Numbered from the stretch's first letter, positions 8,641 to 17,884 are shown. The stretch: DNA of 64,000 bases from JBMDXB01 sp048594975 (GCA_048594975.1 JBMDXQ010000095.1:54588-118587), one strand, 5' to 3'. Notes: generated by a model from the letters alone, not told the origin. A program made the numbers and translations.

Positions 8641-9171
8641 GTGCCCGAACTGCCGCCCCCTCCGCGACGCGAAGGTCCGCCCGAGTGCGTGATCTTCGTC
8701 GGTCTGCCCGCCTCGGGGAAGACCACGTTCTTCCGCGAGCGCTTCGTGTCCACGCACGCACACGTCAGCAAGGACAACTGGCCGAACGCCGCCAACCGGA
8801 ACGCGCGCCAGGCACGGCTGATTGCCGAGGCGTTGTCGAGCGGCCGCTCCGTCGTCGTGGACAACACCAATCCGGCGCTCGAGGATCGGCGCGCGATCAT
8901 CGACCAGGCGCGGGCACTCGGCGCGCGTGTGATCGGCTACCACTTCGATGCCTCGACGCGCGACGCCGTCGGCCGCAATCGCGGCAGGACCGGAAAGCCG
9001 CGCGTCCCCGATATCGGCATTTTCTCGATCGCAAAGCGGCTCGTGCCGCCGCGGCGGGAGGAAGGTTTCGACGAGCTGTACCGCGTCTCCATTGGAGAAG
9101 GCGGCCGGTTCGACGTCCGCGGCGACGTTCAACTCCCTCTCGGCCCATCTACCCCGGCCGGCACGGACTGA
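8641..9171 (+). CDS. P-loop ATPase / polynucleotide-kinase-like small kinase
   Basis: A 176-residue P-loop protein. The Walker A loop is GLPASGKTTF near residue 25, followed by the switch-like VSKDNWPNAANR, the Walker-B-like strand SVVVDNTNPALEDRRAII and VIGYHFDAS, and the arginine-rich lid RDAVGRNRGRTGKPRVPD. This is the layout of the T4 polynucleotide kinase/zeta-like group that phosphorylates nucleic acid ends or small molecules; the substrate is not readable. GTG 8641 is the chosen start; a TATCAT hexamer (8624-8629) lies 11 nt upstream and there is no Shine-Dalgarno. It is divergent from the PH-like/NamZ operon. Firm on fold, weak on role. Confidence 0.8.
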   Translation: MPELPPPPRREGPPECVIFVGLPASGKTTFFRERFVSTHAHVSKDNWPNAANRNARQARLIAEALSSGRSVVVDNTNPALEDRRAIIDQARALGARVIGYHFDASTRDAVGRNRGRTGKPRVPDIGIFSIAKRLVPPRREEGFDELYRVSIGEGGRFDVRGDVQLPLGPSTPAGTD

Positions 9172-9232
9172 GCGGACTGACACGTCAAGCGCGACAGTGC
9201 GCTCCAGCCATGGCACGGTTGCTGCTCATGTT

Positions 9233-9275
9233 CTAGTCCGTGACGGTGGGCTTCTCTAGTCCGTGACGGTGGGCT
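9233..9275. repeat. Two-copy perfect 20-bp direct repeat
   Basis: CTAGTCCGTGACGGTGGGCT occurs at 9233-9252 and again at 9256-9275 (period 23 bp), directly upstream of the Omp85 gene and its likely -10 element (TGTAAT at 9287-9292). The position suggests an operator or an upstream activator site for that gene; this is inference from placement and perfect identity. Confidence 0.6.
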
Positions 9276-9302
9276 ACCACCCCAGCTGTAATGGTGAATA
9301 GG

Positions 9303-10556
9303 ATGACGCGCGGATTCATCGGCGTCTGCGTCTCGGCGCTTCTGCTCTACGCTGCACAGGCGGCAGCGCAGACAGAGAGCGGTCAATCAGAGGTCGGCCG
9401 GCCACAGGCGGAGAAGGAGACGACCGCGCCGCGGCAGGAGCCGGGCGAGGTGAAGGAACCGCCGGCCACGGGCCTGGCAATGAAGGCGGCAAAGGCGTTC
9501 ACCCAGCCGCTGCACCCGGTGTTCAAGGGCGTCCAGTCCGGCGGCGGGATTGGCGTCGGCGTCGGGTACGACTTTCCGGCCGCCGGCGGCTGGGACACGA
9601 CCGCCGAAGCGGTGATCACGATCGAAGGGTTCTGGGGCACCGGCATCACCAGCACGCGTGAGACGTCGCGCACGCGCGTGACCGCGTACGGCCGCTTCCG
9701 CGACATGAACGCGCTCAGCTTCTTCGGCCCGGGCCCCAGCAGCGTGGAGGCCGACCGTACGCTCTTCGCCCTCCGCGATCCGGTCATCGGCGTCGTCGGT
9801 GCTGTCCGCCTCCTGCCATGGGCGACCGCCGGCGCCCGGATCGAGGAGATTTGGCCGGAGGTGAGCCCTCCCGGCTCGGATAGCTTCCCCCCGATAGACG
9901 CCATGTTCGGCGAAGCAGCAGCGCCGGGAATCGGCGATCAGCCGCGCTTTGGCCGGTATCACGCCTTCGTGGACCTGATCTCGGACGCCGGGTCAGTCGG
10001 CACGCCGTACCAGGGAGGCAAGACGCGAATCGGCTACAGCCTCCACGACGATCAGCAGCTCGATCGCTACGACTTCCGCCGTCTCGATGTGGAGACCAAA
10101 CACCGGTTCACACTGTTCGGTCCGCATCGCCTGCTCACGCTGCACGGGTGGCTGTCCACTACGGACACGAGCGCCGGCACGGACGTGCCTTTCTATTTCC
10201 AGCACACGATCGGCGGGAAGGGCAACCTCCGGAGCGTCGACGAGTCACTCCTCGGGACCGACGGCACGGACGCGACGCTGCGCGGCTTCCGCACCTATCG
10301 GTTCCGCGACCGTCACCTGCTGCTGCTGCAGGCCGAGTACCGCGTCCCGCTGTGGGGACCGATCGACGCGACCGTGTTCGTCGACGCCGGCAAAGTGGCG
10401 CCGCGCCGCAGCGAGCTGAACTTCTCCAACCTGAAGCGCAGCTACGGCTTCAGCATCGGAGCGGTGCGCGGAGCAGATACGGTCCTCCGGATGGACGTGG
10501 GGTTCGGCGGCGGGGAAGGCACGCACGTGTTCTTCACGATCGGAAAGGTGATGTAG
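9303..10556 (+). CDS. Omp85/BamA-superfamily outer-membrane barrel
   Basis: About 417 residues with a signal peptide (FIGVCVSALLLYAAQAAA) and a C-terminal beta-barrel of the D15/Omp85 type. Diagnostic segments are HTIGGKGNLRSV, LRGFRTYRFRD (the RGF motif), LLLLQAEYRVPLWGPIDATVFVDAGKV, and the closing strand THVFFTIGKVM. It lacks the row of POTRA domains found in BamA, so it is closer to small patatin-associated or TamA-like barrels. Two ATGs are possible (9291 and 9303). TGTAAT at 9287-9292 overlaps the first and lies 10 nt before the second, so 9303 is preferred. The kinase-like lipoprotein gene begins 2 bp after the stop, suggesting the two act together in the envelope. Confidence 0.85.
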   Translation: MTRGFIGVCVSALLLYAAQAAAQTESGQSEVGRPQAEKETTAPRQEPGEVKEPPATGLAMKAAKAFTQPLHPVFKGVQSGGGIGVGVGYDFPAAGGWDTTAEAVITIEGFWGTGITSTRETSRTRVTAYGRFRDMNALSFFGPGPSSVEADRTLFALRDPVIGVVGAVRLLPWATAGARIEEIWPEVSPPGSDSFPPIDAMFGEAAAPGIGDQPRFGRYHAFVDLISDAGSVGTPYQGGKTRIGYSLHDDQQLDRYDFRRLDVETKHRFTLFGPHRLLTLHGWLSTTDTSAGTDVPFYFQHTIGGKGNLRSVDESLLGTDGTDATLRGFRTYRFRDRHLLLLQAEYRVPLWGPIDATVFVDAGKVAPRRSELNFSNLKRSYGFSIGAVRGADTVLRMDVGFGGGEGTHVFFTIGKVM

Positions 10557-10558
10557 CG

Positions 10559-11509
10559 ATGCGGACGGCGCTCTCGCTCCGGCGTGCGATGCCTCTGGTG
10601 CTGCTCGCGGCGTCTGCCGCGGCGTGCGCCGCCAACCCGGGGGCGGATCTCAGCCCGGCGAAGATGGCCGAGTTCTGGCAGCGTCCCGGCGACATCGCGC
10701 GGCGCGATCTGTTCCATGGCCCCGGCGGCCGCCCCCTCGCACCGGCGGCAGGTGCGCGCTTCAAGTTGATCGAGACGGACGACAAGGGGTTCAGCCCCGG
10801 GTACGACGTGCGCGACGAGCGCGGCCGCGAATGGAGTGTGAAGCTCGGTCCCGAGGCGCGTACCGAGGTCATCGTCTCGCGCATCGTGTGGGCGGCGGGC
10901 TACCACCAGCCCGACGTCTACTACGTTCCGCGCTGGAGCCTGGTCGATGACCAGGGCAAGGTCACGACGCAGCCGCCGGCGCGGTTCCGCCTCGAGCGCT
11001 CCGACCGACCGAAAGACGGCGAGTGGTCCTGGCGCGACAACCCCTTCATCGGCACCCGGCAGTTCGCCGGCCTGTTCACGCTGATGGTCCTGGTCAACAA
11101 CTGGGACATCAAGACGTCACAGAACGCGCTGTACCGGCTCGGCGAGGGCGAGGACGCGCCGCGTCACTACGTCGTGCGCGACCTCGGCGCGTCGCTCGGC
11201 AGGACCAGCTGGTTCTTCCCGGGCGTGCGTGACGACGTGGAAGCGTTCGAGCGGGAGCCGTTTATCCGCTCGGTGGAGGGCAACCGGGTCCGGTTCCACT
11301 ACAAGGGCGCGTGGCTCGAGCCGCAGCTGAACACGATCGTGACGCCGGAGGACGTCGTGTGGATCTGCCAGCTGCTGGCGCAGCTCACGCCGCAGCAGTG
11401 GATGGAGGCGTTCCGCGCCGGCGGCTACAGCGAGGCGGAAGCGGGCCCCTACATCAGGCGGCTGCGCGAGAAGATCGACGAGGGCCTGCAGCTGCGCGCC
11501 CGCGCCTGA
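10559..11509 (+). CDS. Exported lipoprotein-like protein with atypical kinase-like residues
   Basis: A 316-residue protein with a signal sequence ending in LLAASAAACAANP, so possibly lipidated at Cys23. I do not recognise a named family, but the order of conserved-looking residues is that of a protein/lipid kinase fold: Lys95 in REWSVKLG, a helix with Glu103 (RTEVIVSRIVWAAGY), a catalytic-loop-like NNWDIKTSQN (Asp183, Lys185, Asn189), and a DFG-like RDLGASLG (Asp208). HipA, PI4K-like and FAM20-type kinases have the same succession. This is inference from motif order; the family may be inactive or bind another ligand. It begins 2 bp after the Omp85 gene and overlaps nothing downstream, so the two are almost certainly one operon. 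Confidence 0.6.
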   Translation: MRTALSLRRAMPLVLLAASAAACAANPGADLSPAKMAEFWQRPGDIARRDLFHGPGGRPLAPAAGARFKLIETDDKGFSPGYDVRDERGREWSVKLGPEARTEVIVSRIVWAAGYHQPDVYYVPRWSLVDDQGKVTTQPPARFRLERSDRPKDGEWSWRDNPFIGTRQFAGLFTLMVLVNNWDIKTSQNALYRLGEGEDAPRHYVVRDLGASLGRTSWFFPGVRDDVEAFEREPFIRSVEGNRVRFHYKGAWLEPQLNTIVTPEDVVWICQLLAQLTPQQWMEAFRAGGYSEAEAGPYIRRLREKIDEGLQLRARA

Positions 11510-11612
11510 GACGGGAAGGCTCGCGCTGCGCCAGGAGCGAACCCCAACACGATCGGCGGCCCCACTGCTTCCGGGGGAAGCCAGTGTCCCGTTTTGCGGT
11601 AAGCTCCGCCTC

Positions 11613-13022
11613 ATGACGACCACCGTCCGCGGCATCGCGGCTGCCATCGCAGCCGTTCTGGTATTCATCGCTCCCGTGTTCGGCGTGCAACCGGGAGCTC
11701 CCGATCGCGACGCCCGCATGAAATGGTGGCGCGAGGCCCGCTTCGGCATGTTCATCCACTGGGGGCTCTACGCCTTCCCCGCCGGCGAGTACAAGGGGCA
11801 GCGCTCCAAGGAGATCGGCGAGTGGATCATGTCGTGGGCGAACATCCCGCGCGCCGAGTACGAGGCGTTCGCCCCGCAGTTCAACCCGGTCAAGTTCGAC
11901 GCCGCCGAGTGGGTGCGGATCGCGAAGGACGCCGGGATGAAGTACGTCGTCATCACCTCCAAGCACCACGACGGCTTCTCGATGTACGACAGCGCCGTCA
12001 GCGCTTACGATATCGTCGATGCGACGCCGTACAAGAAGGACCCGATGCGCGCGCTCGCCGACGAGTGCCGCCGGCAGGGCCTCGCCTTCGCCTTCTACTA
12101 CTCGATCATGGATTGGCACCACCCCTCGCAGTACGTCGATGCGCCCGGCAAGCACCCGGACGCGGGCCACCGCCAGACCAGGATGCGCGAGGGGAAGAAG
12201 CAGGAGTACGTCGACTACATGAAGTCGCAGCTGCGTGAGCTGGTCACCGGCTACGACCCGGAGATCCTGTGGTTCGACGGCGAGTGGGTCGACTGGTGGA
12301 CGGAGGAGGACGGGCAGGATCTCTACAAGTACGTCCGCGGGCTGAAGCCGTCGCTCATCGTCAACAACCGCGTGGGCAAGGGGCGCAAGGGGATGGAGGG
12401 GCTGAACAAGACGGACCGCGAGTACGCGGGCGACTTCGGCACCCCCGAGCAGCAGATTCCGGCATCCGGCGTGGCTGGGCTCGACTGGGAGAGCTGTATG
12501 ACGATGAACGACACGTGGGGGTTCAAGCACTACGACGAGAACTGGAAGTCGTCGCAGACGCTGATCCGCAACCTGGTCGACATCGTCTCGAAGGGCGGCA
12601 ACTACCTGCTCAACGTCGGCCCGACCGCGGAAGGGGAGATCCCCCCGGCCAGCGTCGAGCGGCTCGCGGCCGTGGGCCGCTGGATGAAGGTGAACGGCGA
12701 GGCGATCTACGGTTCAGGTGCCAGCCCGTTCCACACGCAGCTCGCCTGGGGGCGCGCCACACGCAAGCCGGGCGGTCTCTTCCTGCACGTCTTCGACTGG
12801 CCCGCCGACGGCACGCTGATCGTCCCGCCGATCGGCGACAAGGTCTCCGGCGCGCGGCTGCTTGCCGGCGGTGCAGACGTCGACGTGTCGCAGACGGCCG
12901 AAGGCCTGACGCTCAAGCTGCCCGCGAAAGCGCCGGATCCGATCGCGTCCGTGATCGCGCTCGAGACCGTCGCGCCTTCGCCGTTGCCGCAGGCGGATCC
13001 CGTCAACGCCGTGCGTCGGTGA
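11613..13022 (+). CDS. Alpha-L-fucosidase, GH29
   Basis: A 469-residue exported glycoside hydrolase with a signal peptide (IAAAIAAVLVFIAPVFG). GH29 enzymes release alpha-L-fucose from glycans through a retaining mechanism. Family segments are all present: WWREARFGMFIHWGLYAFPAG, KYVVITSKHHDGFSMYDS, FAFYYSIMDWHHP, and EILWFDGEWVDWW with the nucleophile aspartate in WFDGEW, then NYLLNVGPTAEGEIP. A short beta-rich C-terminal domain follows. No ribosome-binding site is seen; TAAGCT (11600-11605) sits 7 nt before the ATG. The stop overlaps the end of the convergent VWA gene by 20 bp. A GH29 next to sugar oxidoreductases suggests use of plant or microbial glycans. Confidence 0.93.
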   Translation: MTTTVRGIAAAIAAVLVFIAPVFGVQPGAPDRDARMKWWREARFGMFIHWGLYAFPAGEYKGQRSKEIGEWIMSWANIPRAEYEAFAPQFNPVKFDAAEWVRIAKDAGMKYVVITSKHHDGFSMYDSAVSAYDIVDATPYKKDPMRALADECRRQGLAFAFYYSIMDWHHPSQYVDAPGKHPDAGHRQTRMREGKKQEYVDYMKSQLRELVTGYDPEILWFDGEWVDWWTEEDGQDLYKYVRGLKPSLIVNNRVGKGRKGMEGLNKTDREYAGDFGTPEQQIPASGVAGLDWESCMTMNDTWGFKHYDENWKSSQTLIRNLVDIVSKGGNYLLNVGPTAEGEIPPASVERLAAVGRWMKVNGEAIYGSGASPFHTQLAWGRATRKPGGLFLHVFDWPADGTLIVPPIGDKVSGARLLAGGADVDVSQTAEGLTLKLPAKAPDPIASVIALETVAPSPLPQADPVNAVRR

Positions 13023-14889
13023 ACGTCAGACCGTGGGTATCGAGCGCCGCGGCCAGGTCGATGAGCCGGACGAATTCGGCCCGGTAGCCGTCCGCGTCCT
13101 CGCCGCGATAGCGCGTCGCCAGCGCCCGCGCTGATTCCCAGGTCGCCTCCCCCTTGAACGTCGAGTTCCGGAGCAGCATGCCGAACTCGGCGACCGCTGC
13201 CGCGAACCCGAGGTTCTGGCCTGGCTCGCCCAATCGATCGCGCACTGCCGCCGACACGAGCTGGCTGCGCTCGGCGTCCGGAGCCTTGTAGCGTACCTTC
13301 ACGGTCATCAACTCGGCCGGGTGCGCCGCGCCGGTCGGCTTCAGCGGCTTCTGGTACTTGAGCGGATCCACCTCCGGCCCGTCGATCGGCACGCCCGGCG
13401 GGACGAGCTCGTAAAGCGCGGTGACGGTGTGGCCAGCGCCCATCTCGCCGGCGTCTTTGCGATCGTCGTTGAAGTCCTCGCGGTTCAGCAGGCGGTTCTC
13501 GTAGCCGACGAGCCGGTAGGCCGCTACCGCGCGGGGGTTGAACTCCACCTGGATCTTGACGTCTTTCGCTACCGTGACCAGCGTCGCGCCCGCCTCGGCG
13601 ATCAGCACGCGGCGCGCCTCCTGCACGGAATCCAGGTACGCATAGTTGCCGTTCCCCTTGTCGGCCAGCTTCTCCATCGTCGAGTCTTTCACGTTGCCGG
13701 TGCCGACGCCGAGGACGGTGAGGAAGATGCCGCGTTCGCGCTGCTGTTCGATGAGTCGGACCAGCTCGCCCTGGCTCGTGACCCCGACGTTGAAGTCGCC
13801 GTCCGTCGCGAGGATCACGCGGTTGATGCCGCCGGGGATGAACGCCCGGGCGGCCGTGTCGTAGGCGAGCTGGATGCCGGCGGCACCGTTGGTCGATCCG
13901 CCCGGCGTCAGCTCCGCGATCGCCTGCTGGATCGTCGCCCGGTGGTCGCCGGGCGTGGAGGGCAGCACGAGGCCGCTCGCGCCGGCATAAACCACGATGG
14001 CCACGCGATCGGCCGGTTTGAGCGTGTCGGCCAGCATGCGCATCGCGGTCTTGACGAGCGGCAGCTTGTTCGCCGGCGTCATCGACCCGGAGACGTCGAG
14101 GAGGAAGACGAGATTGCGCGGCGGCGTCCGCTCGTTCCGGATGCGGCGCGCCTGCAGGCCGATGAGCGCGAGCCGGTGCTTCGGGTTCCAGGGGGACGGC
14201 GCCACCTCGATGGACAGCGAGAAGGGCGCGTCGCCATCGGCATCGGGGTACGCGAAGCGGAAGTAGTTCACCAGTTCCTCGACGCGCACCGCGTCGGCCG
14301 GCGGCATCCGGCCTTCGTTCAGGAAGCGGCGGACGTTCGCGTACGACGCGGTGTCGACGTCGATCGAAAACGTCGATACCGGATCGATGCTCGTCCGGCG
14401 AAAGCCGTTCTCCTGGATGTGGTCGTAGGCTTCGGTGTCGAAGGGCGGCGCGCTGGGGAGGAAGTGCGGCATCATTCGGGCGGGCGCCGCAGCGGCCGCG
14501 GCAGCCGTGGCGTCGGAGGTCGCGTGCCAGAACTCCCGGCGGGTCCGGGAAATCTCCGCCTGGAGCGGTGTCATTTCCAGCCGGAGCAGCGGAACGGGCC
14601 GTTCCGACACGTGCAGCGTCCGCGCGAGAGGAGCGTAACCGGCGAGCGACAGCCGAATCTCGTAAGCCCCCGACGGGACCCGTTCGATCCGAAACGAGCC
14701 CCGGCTGTCGGTCACTGTCCGCTGTTCGACACGCTGCCCGTTCCATAGCTCGACGGCGACACCCGCCAGAGGGCCGCCTCCCACGGCGGTAACGCTGCCC
14801 TGGACGATGCCGACCGCGGGCTGTGCCTCGGGCTGGACGAAGGTCAGGCCAATCAAGCTGGCGAGAAACATAGCGACCGTCGCGCGCAT
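13003..14889 (-). CDS. VWA-domain protein with N-terminal carboxypeptidase-regulatory domain (YfbK-like)
   Basis: A 628-residue exported protein. After the signal peptide comes a carboxypeptidase-regulatory beta-sandwich (residues ~25-105: GIVQGSVTAVGGGPLAGVAVE ... LAGYAPLARTLHV), then the VWA-associated N-terminal domain (STFSIDVDTASYANVRRFL), a von Willebrand A domain with the metal site FLLDVSGSM and ILATDGDFNVG, and a C-terminal DUF3520-type region (VKVRYKAPD...). VWA proteins of this type occur at the cell envelope and probably mediate protein contacts; the ligand is unknown. GGAGG precedes the ATG. It converges with, and overlaps by 20 bp, the fucosidase gene. Confidence 0.88.
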   Translation of the reverse strand: MRATVAMFLASLIGLTFVQPEAQPAVGIVQGSVTAVGGGPLAGVAVELWNGQRVEQRTVTDSRGSFRIERVPSGAYEIRLSLAGYAPLARTLHVSERPVPLLRLEMTPLQAEISRTRREFWHATSDATAAAAAAAPARMMPHFLPSAPPFDTEAYDHIQENGFRRTSIDPVSTFSIDVDTASYANVRRFLNEGRMPPADAVRVEELVNYFRFAYPDADGDAPFSLSIEVAPSPWNPKHRLALIGLQARRIRNERTPPRNLVFLLDVSGSMTPANKLPLVKTAMRMLADTLKPADRVAIVVYAGASGLVLPSTPGDHRATIQQAIAELTPGGSTNGAAGIQLAYDTAARAFIPGGINRVILATDGDFNVGVTSQGELVRLIEQQRERGIFLTVLGVGTGNVKDSTMEKLADKGNGNYAYLDSVQEARRVLIAEAGATLVTVAKDVKIQVEFNPRAVAAYRLVGYENRLLNREDFNDDRKDAGEMGAGHTVTALYELVPPGVPIDGPEVDPLKYQKPLKPTGAAHPAELMTVKVRYKAPDAERSQLVSAAVRDRLGEPGQNLGFAAAVAEFGMLLRNSTFKGEATWESARALATRYRGEDADGYRAEFVRLIDLAAALDTHGLTFTDARR

Positions 14890-15010
14890 GTGAACCTCCG
14901 TTGCTTAGAACGCGCGCGCGGCCGGTCCTTGCAGAAGGGGCTGGCTCCTTGCGAAAAGCAGGCAGCTCCTTTTTGCTGGGGTGGGATCGTGGTTTGCAGA
15001 GCTCGGCGCC

Positions 15011-15388
15011 ATGACATTGCCAATACTGCGGAGGTTCGAACCCCAGGCGTACGCGCTGATGCGGATCGTGGTCGGCTTCCTGTTCCTTTTCCACGGTCTG
15101 CAGAAGCTGTTCGGGCTCGTGGGAGGCCAGCAGGTGCCGCTCGCGTCGCTGCCTGGCCTCGCCGGGATCATCGAGCTGGTCGGGGGCGGCCTGGTGATGA
15201 TCGGTCTGCTGACGCCGATTGCCGCGTTCATCTGCAGCGGCGAGATGGCCTACGCCTACTTCACCGTGCACCAGCCAACCGGCACCTGGCCGATTCAGAA
15301 CCGCGGCGAGCTCGCCGCGCTCTACTGCTTCGTCTTTCTCTACATCGCCACGCGGGGGACCGGCCTCTGGGGCGTGGAGCGCAAGTAG
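15011..15388 (+). CDS. DoxX-family membrane protein
   Basis: About 125 residues with four hydrophobic segments, matching DoxX/DoxD-like small membrane proteins: YALMRIVVGFLFLFHGLQKLFG, GIIELVGGGLVMIGLLTP, AAFICSGEMAYAYF and AALYCFVFLYIATRG. Such proteins are linked to redox or thiosulfate metabolism or mycothiol homeostasis, but most have no assigned role. ATG 15011 opens the family-like sequence; an upstream in-frame GTG (14981) would add ten residues with no family character. It lies alone between two minus-strand genes. Confidence 0.82.
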   Translation: MTLPILRRFEPQAYALMRIVVGFLFLFHGLQKLFGLVGGQQVPLASLPGLAGIIELVGGGLVMIGLLTPIAAFICSGEMAYAYFTVHQPTGTWPIQNRGELAALYCFVFLYIATRGTGLWGVERK

Positions 15389-15400
15389 CGGGAGCAGCCC

Positions 15401-16345
15401 TCAGGGCTGCCCGGGCGCGACCTCGGTCTTCATGAACGGCTTCTCGCCGGCGATGAACCGGTCCACCCGCGCAGCAAGGTCTCTCAGGTAGGCCTCGTCG
15501 CCGCCCGCGACCTCGGTCGTGACGTAGCCTGAGTACTTGATCTCCGCCAGCGCGCGGCGCACCTCCGGCCAGTCGATGTCCCCCTCGCCGATGTTCCTCC
15601 AGAAGAACTGACCCTTCCCCCGCTCGAGCGCGAAGTCCTTCAAGTGCACCTTGACGATGCGCGAGCCGAGGGTGCGGATCCAGTCCTGCGGGAAGCCGTA
15701 GAACACGATGTTGCCGACGTCGAAGTAGGCGCGCACCCACGGCGACTCGAACTCGTCGACGTAGCGCGCCATCTCCAGCGGGCTGAGGAGGAACTTGTTC
15801 CAGACCTCCTCGACGGCGATGACGATCTGCAGGTCGCGGGCCATCGGCAGCAGCCGCTCGCGGATCACCTTCTGCGATCGGGTCCACGCGTCCTTGTAGC
15901 CGGTGCCGGCGTCGACGACCGCCGGCACCAGGAGGACGGCGTCGGCGCCCCAGAGCTTCGCGTTGCGCAGCGACGTCTCCATGCCCGCGACGCTGCGCGT
16001 CACGACTTCCGGGTCGGCGCTCGAGAGCGGATACCGCCAGTGGTCAGCGTTCATGACCGAGTGGATCGTGACCCCCGCCCTGGCTGCCGCCTCCTTGATC
16101 TCGGAGGCCTCTGCCTCGACCGGAATCGTTCCGATCTCGATGGCGTCGAAGCCGGCGGCGCGGGCGATCGCAAGGCGCTCGGCGTGGGTCCGTTGCTTCG
16201 GCAGCATCGACATGAGGACGGATTTCCTGATGCCGCCGGTGGCGGGCTGAGCGGTCTGCGCCGTTTGAGTAGCGCGCATCCGCGCCTGGTGTGCGAGAAG
16301 AGGCGCGGCTGCGAGGAGTTTCAGGAAGTCGCGGCGTCCGGGCAT
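15401..16345 (-). CDS. Tat-exported sugar phosphate isomerase/epimerase-like TIM barrel
   Basis: A 314-residue protein starting with a twin-arginine signal (GRRDFLKLLAAAPLLAH), followed by an AP-endonuclease-2/xylose-isomerase-like TIM barrel. Metal-binding elements are visible: IAVEEVWN (Glu), YFDVGNIVFYG (Asp), IVKVHLKDF (His) and GYVTTEVAGG (Glu). Such barrels epimerise or isomerise sugars and inositols, often together with Gfo/Idh enzymes. The divergent neighbour is exactly such a Gfo/Idh gene, also with a Tat signal, so both probably work in the periplasm on the same sugar. GGAG precedes the ATG. Substrate unknown. Confidence 0.85.
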   Translation of the reverse strand: MPGRRDFLKLLAAAPLLAHQARMRATQTAQTAQPATGGIRKSVLMSMLPKQRTHAERLAIARAAGFDAIEIGTIPVEAEASEIKEAAARAGVTIHSVMNADHWRYPLSSADPEVVTRSVAGMETSLRNAKLWGADAVLLVPAVVDAGTGYKDAWTRSQKVIRERLLPMARDLQIVIAVEEVWNKFLLSPLEMARYVDEFESPWVRAYFDVGNIVFYGFPQDWIRTLGSRIVKVHLKDFALERGKGQFFWRNIGEGDIDWPEVRRALAEIKYSGYVTTEVAGGDEAYLRDLAARVDRFIAGEKPFMKTEVAPGQP

Positions 16346-16546
16346 GTTGGGGTCTCCGGAAAGTAAGAAGTCAGCACCAAGAAGTTAGAACACCGGAATG
16401 CTGAACTCAATCGCGCGCGGAACATCGAGGTTCTCGGTGTGAACGGATGAGTATTCAGGTTACCATCATCGGGTCCGATCGCCGGGTTCCGTTCTCACTT
16501 CCGGCGTCCGACTTGCGTATACTGAGGTTTTTCCGGGGGCATCCAT

Positions 16547-17884
16547 ATGGGTACCGATCAGCTCGACCTGACGCGCCGCGCGTTCATCGGCACGGTGACC
16601 GCTGCAGGCGCGGCAGCCGTCTCGGCCTGCGCCTCGGCAGCGAAGTCCACCCCGTCAGCTGCGCCGGCCGCGGCGCAGGCGAAGCCCGAACGCGTCGCCC
16701 CGAAAGCACCGGACGGGCCGCTGCTCAAGGCCGGCCTCATCGGCTGCGGCGGCCGCGGCCGCGGCGCCGCCGAGAACTTCCTCGACGCCGGCCCCAGCCT
16801 GCAGGTGGTGGCGCTGGCCGACGTGTTCACCGACCGCGTGCAACAGGCCCGCGAGCAGCTCAAGAAGCGCCGCGACCAGGACATCGCCGAGGCGATGTGC
16901 TTCACCGGGTTCGACGCCTACCAGAAATTGATCGACGCGGGCGTCGACGTCGTGCTGCACGCCACCCCGCCGCACTTCCGTCCGATGCACATGGCGGCCG
17001 TCGTCGCGGCGGGCAAGCACCTGTTCATGGAGAAGCCGGTCGCGGTCGACGTGCCCGGGTCGATTGCCGTCATCGAGACGGCCGACAAGGCGGCGGCGAA
17101 AGGGCTGTGCATCATGACCGGCACGCAGCTCCGCCGTGACCTCCCGCGCGTCGAGGTGCAGCGCCGCGTGCACGCCGGCGAAATCGGCGACATCACCTCG
17201 ATGCGCGCCATCCGCAACCAGGGCGCCCTGTGGTACCGCGTGCCGCAGCCCGGCTGGTCCGACATGGAGTACCAGCTGCGCGACTGGGTGAACTGGACCT
17301 GGCTCTCCGGCGACATCATCGTCGAGCAGCACATCCACCATCTCGACGCGATGCTCTGGGTGACGGGCAAGACGCCGGTGAAGGCGACCGGGATGGGCGC
17401 GCGCGTCCGCCGGCGCACCGGCGATCAGTACGACTTCTTCAGCATCGACTACGAGTACGAGGGCGACGTGCACCTGCACAGCACCATCCGCCAGTTGAAC
17501 GGCTGCGCCAACGAGCGGCAGGAAGTCCTGGTCGGCACGAAGGGCTCGGCGTCGCTCGACGGCGTGATCTACGACCTCTCGGGCAAGCCGATCTGGAAGT
17601 ACTCCGGACCGGAGAACGTCTCGCTCGTCCAGGAGCACGTCGACTGGATCACCGCGATTCGCACCGGCAAACCGGTGAACACTGCGCGCGAGACAGCCAC
17701 CTCCACGCTGATGGCGATCATGGGACGCGACTCGGCGTACACCGGCAAGGCGATTACCTGGGACGAGCTGATGAAGTCCAGCGCCCGCCTCGGTCCCACC
17801 GAGTATGCTATGGGGCCGCTGCCGTTCAAGCCGGTGGCGCCGGTGCCAGGGGTGGACCAGGGAGCGCCGATGAATACGACGTAA
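16547..17884 (+). CDS. Tat-exported Gfo/Idh/MocA-family oxidoreductase
   Basis: A 445-residue NAD(P)-dependent sugar oxidoreductase. The N terminus has a twin-arginine motif (TRRAFIG) and a lipobox-like VSAC, so it is exported folded and may be lipid-anchored. The Rossmann fold begins at about residue 60 with LLKAGLIGCGGRGRGA; the EKPV block (HLFMEKPVAVDVP) and the C-terminal substrate domain with EQHIHHLDAMLWVTG are typical. In this clade oxidised sugar derivatives (inositols, 3-keto-glycosides) are common substrates. TATACT at 16518-16523 is a good -10 and a G-run (GGGGGC) provides a weak ribosome-binding site. A 10-bp perfect hairpin follows the stop. Confidence 0.87.
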   Translation: MGTDQLDLTRRAFIGTVTAAGAAAVSACASAAKSTPSAAPAAAQAKPERVAPKAPDGPLLKAGLIGCGGRGRGAAENFLDAGPSLQVVALADVFTDRVQQAREQLKKRRDQDIAEAMCFTGFDAYQKLIDAGVDVVLHATPPHFRPMHMAAVVAAGKHLFMEKPVAVDVPGSIAVIETADKAAAKGLCIMTGTQLRRDLPRVEVQRRVHAGEIGDITSMRAIRNQGALWYRVPQPGWSDMEYQLRDWVNWTWLSGDIIVEQHIHHLDAMLWVTGKTPVKATGMGARVRRRTGDQYDFFSIDYEYEGDVHLHSTIRQLNGCANERQEVLVGTKGSASLDGVIYDLSGKPIWKYSGPENVSLVQEHVDWITAIRTGKPVNTARETATSTLMAIMGRDSAYTGKAITWDELMKSSARLGPTEYAMGPLPFKPVAPVPGVDQGAPMNTT

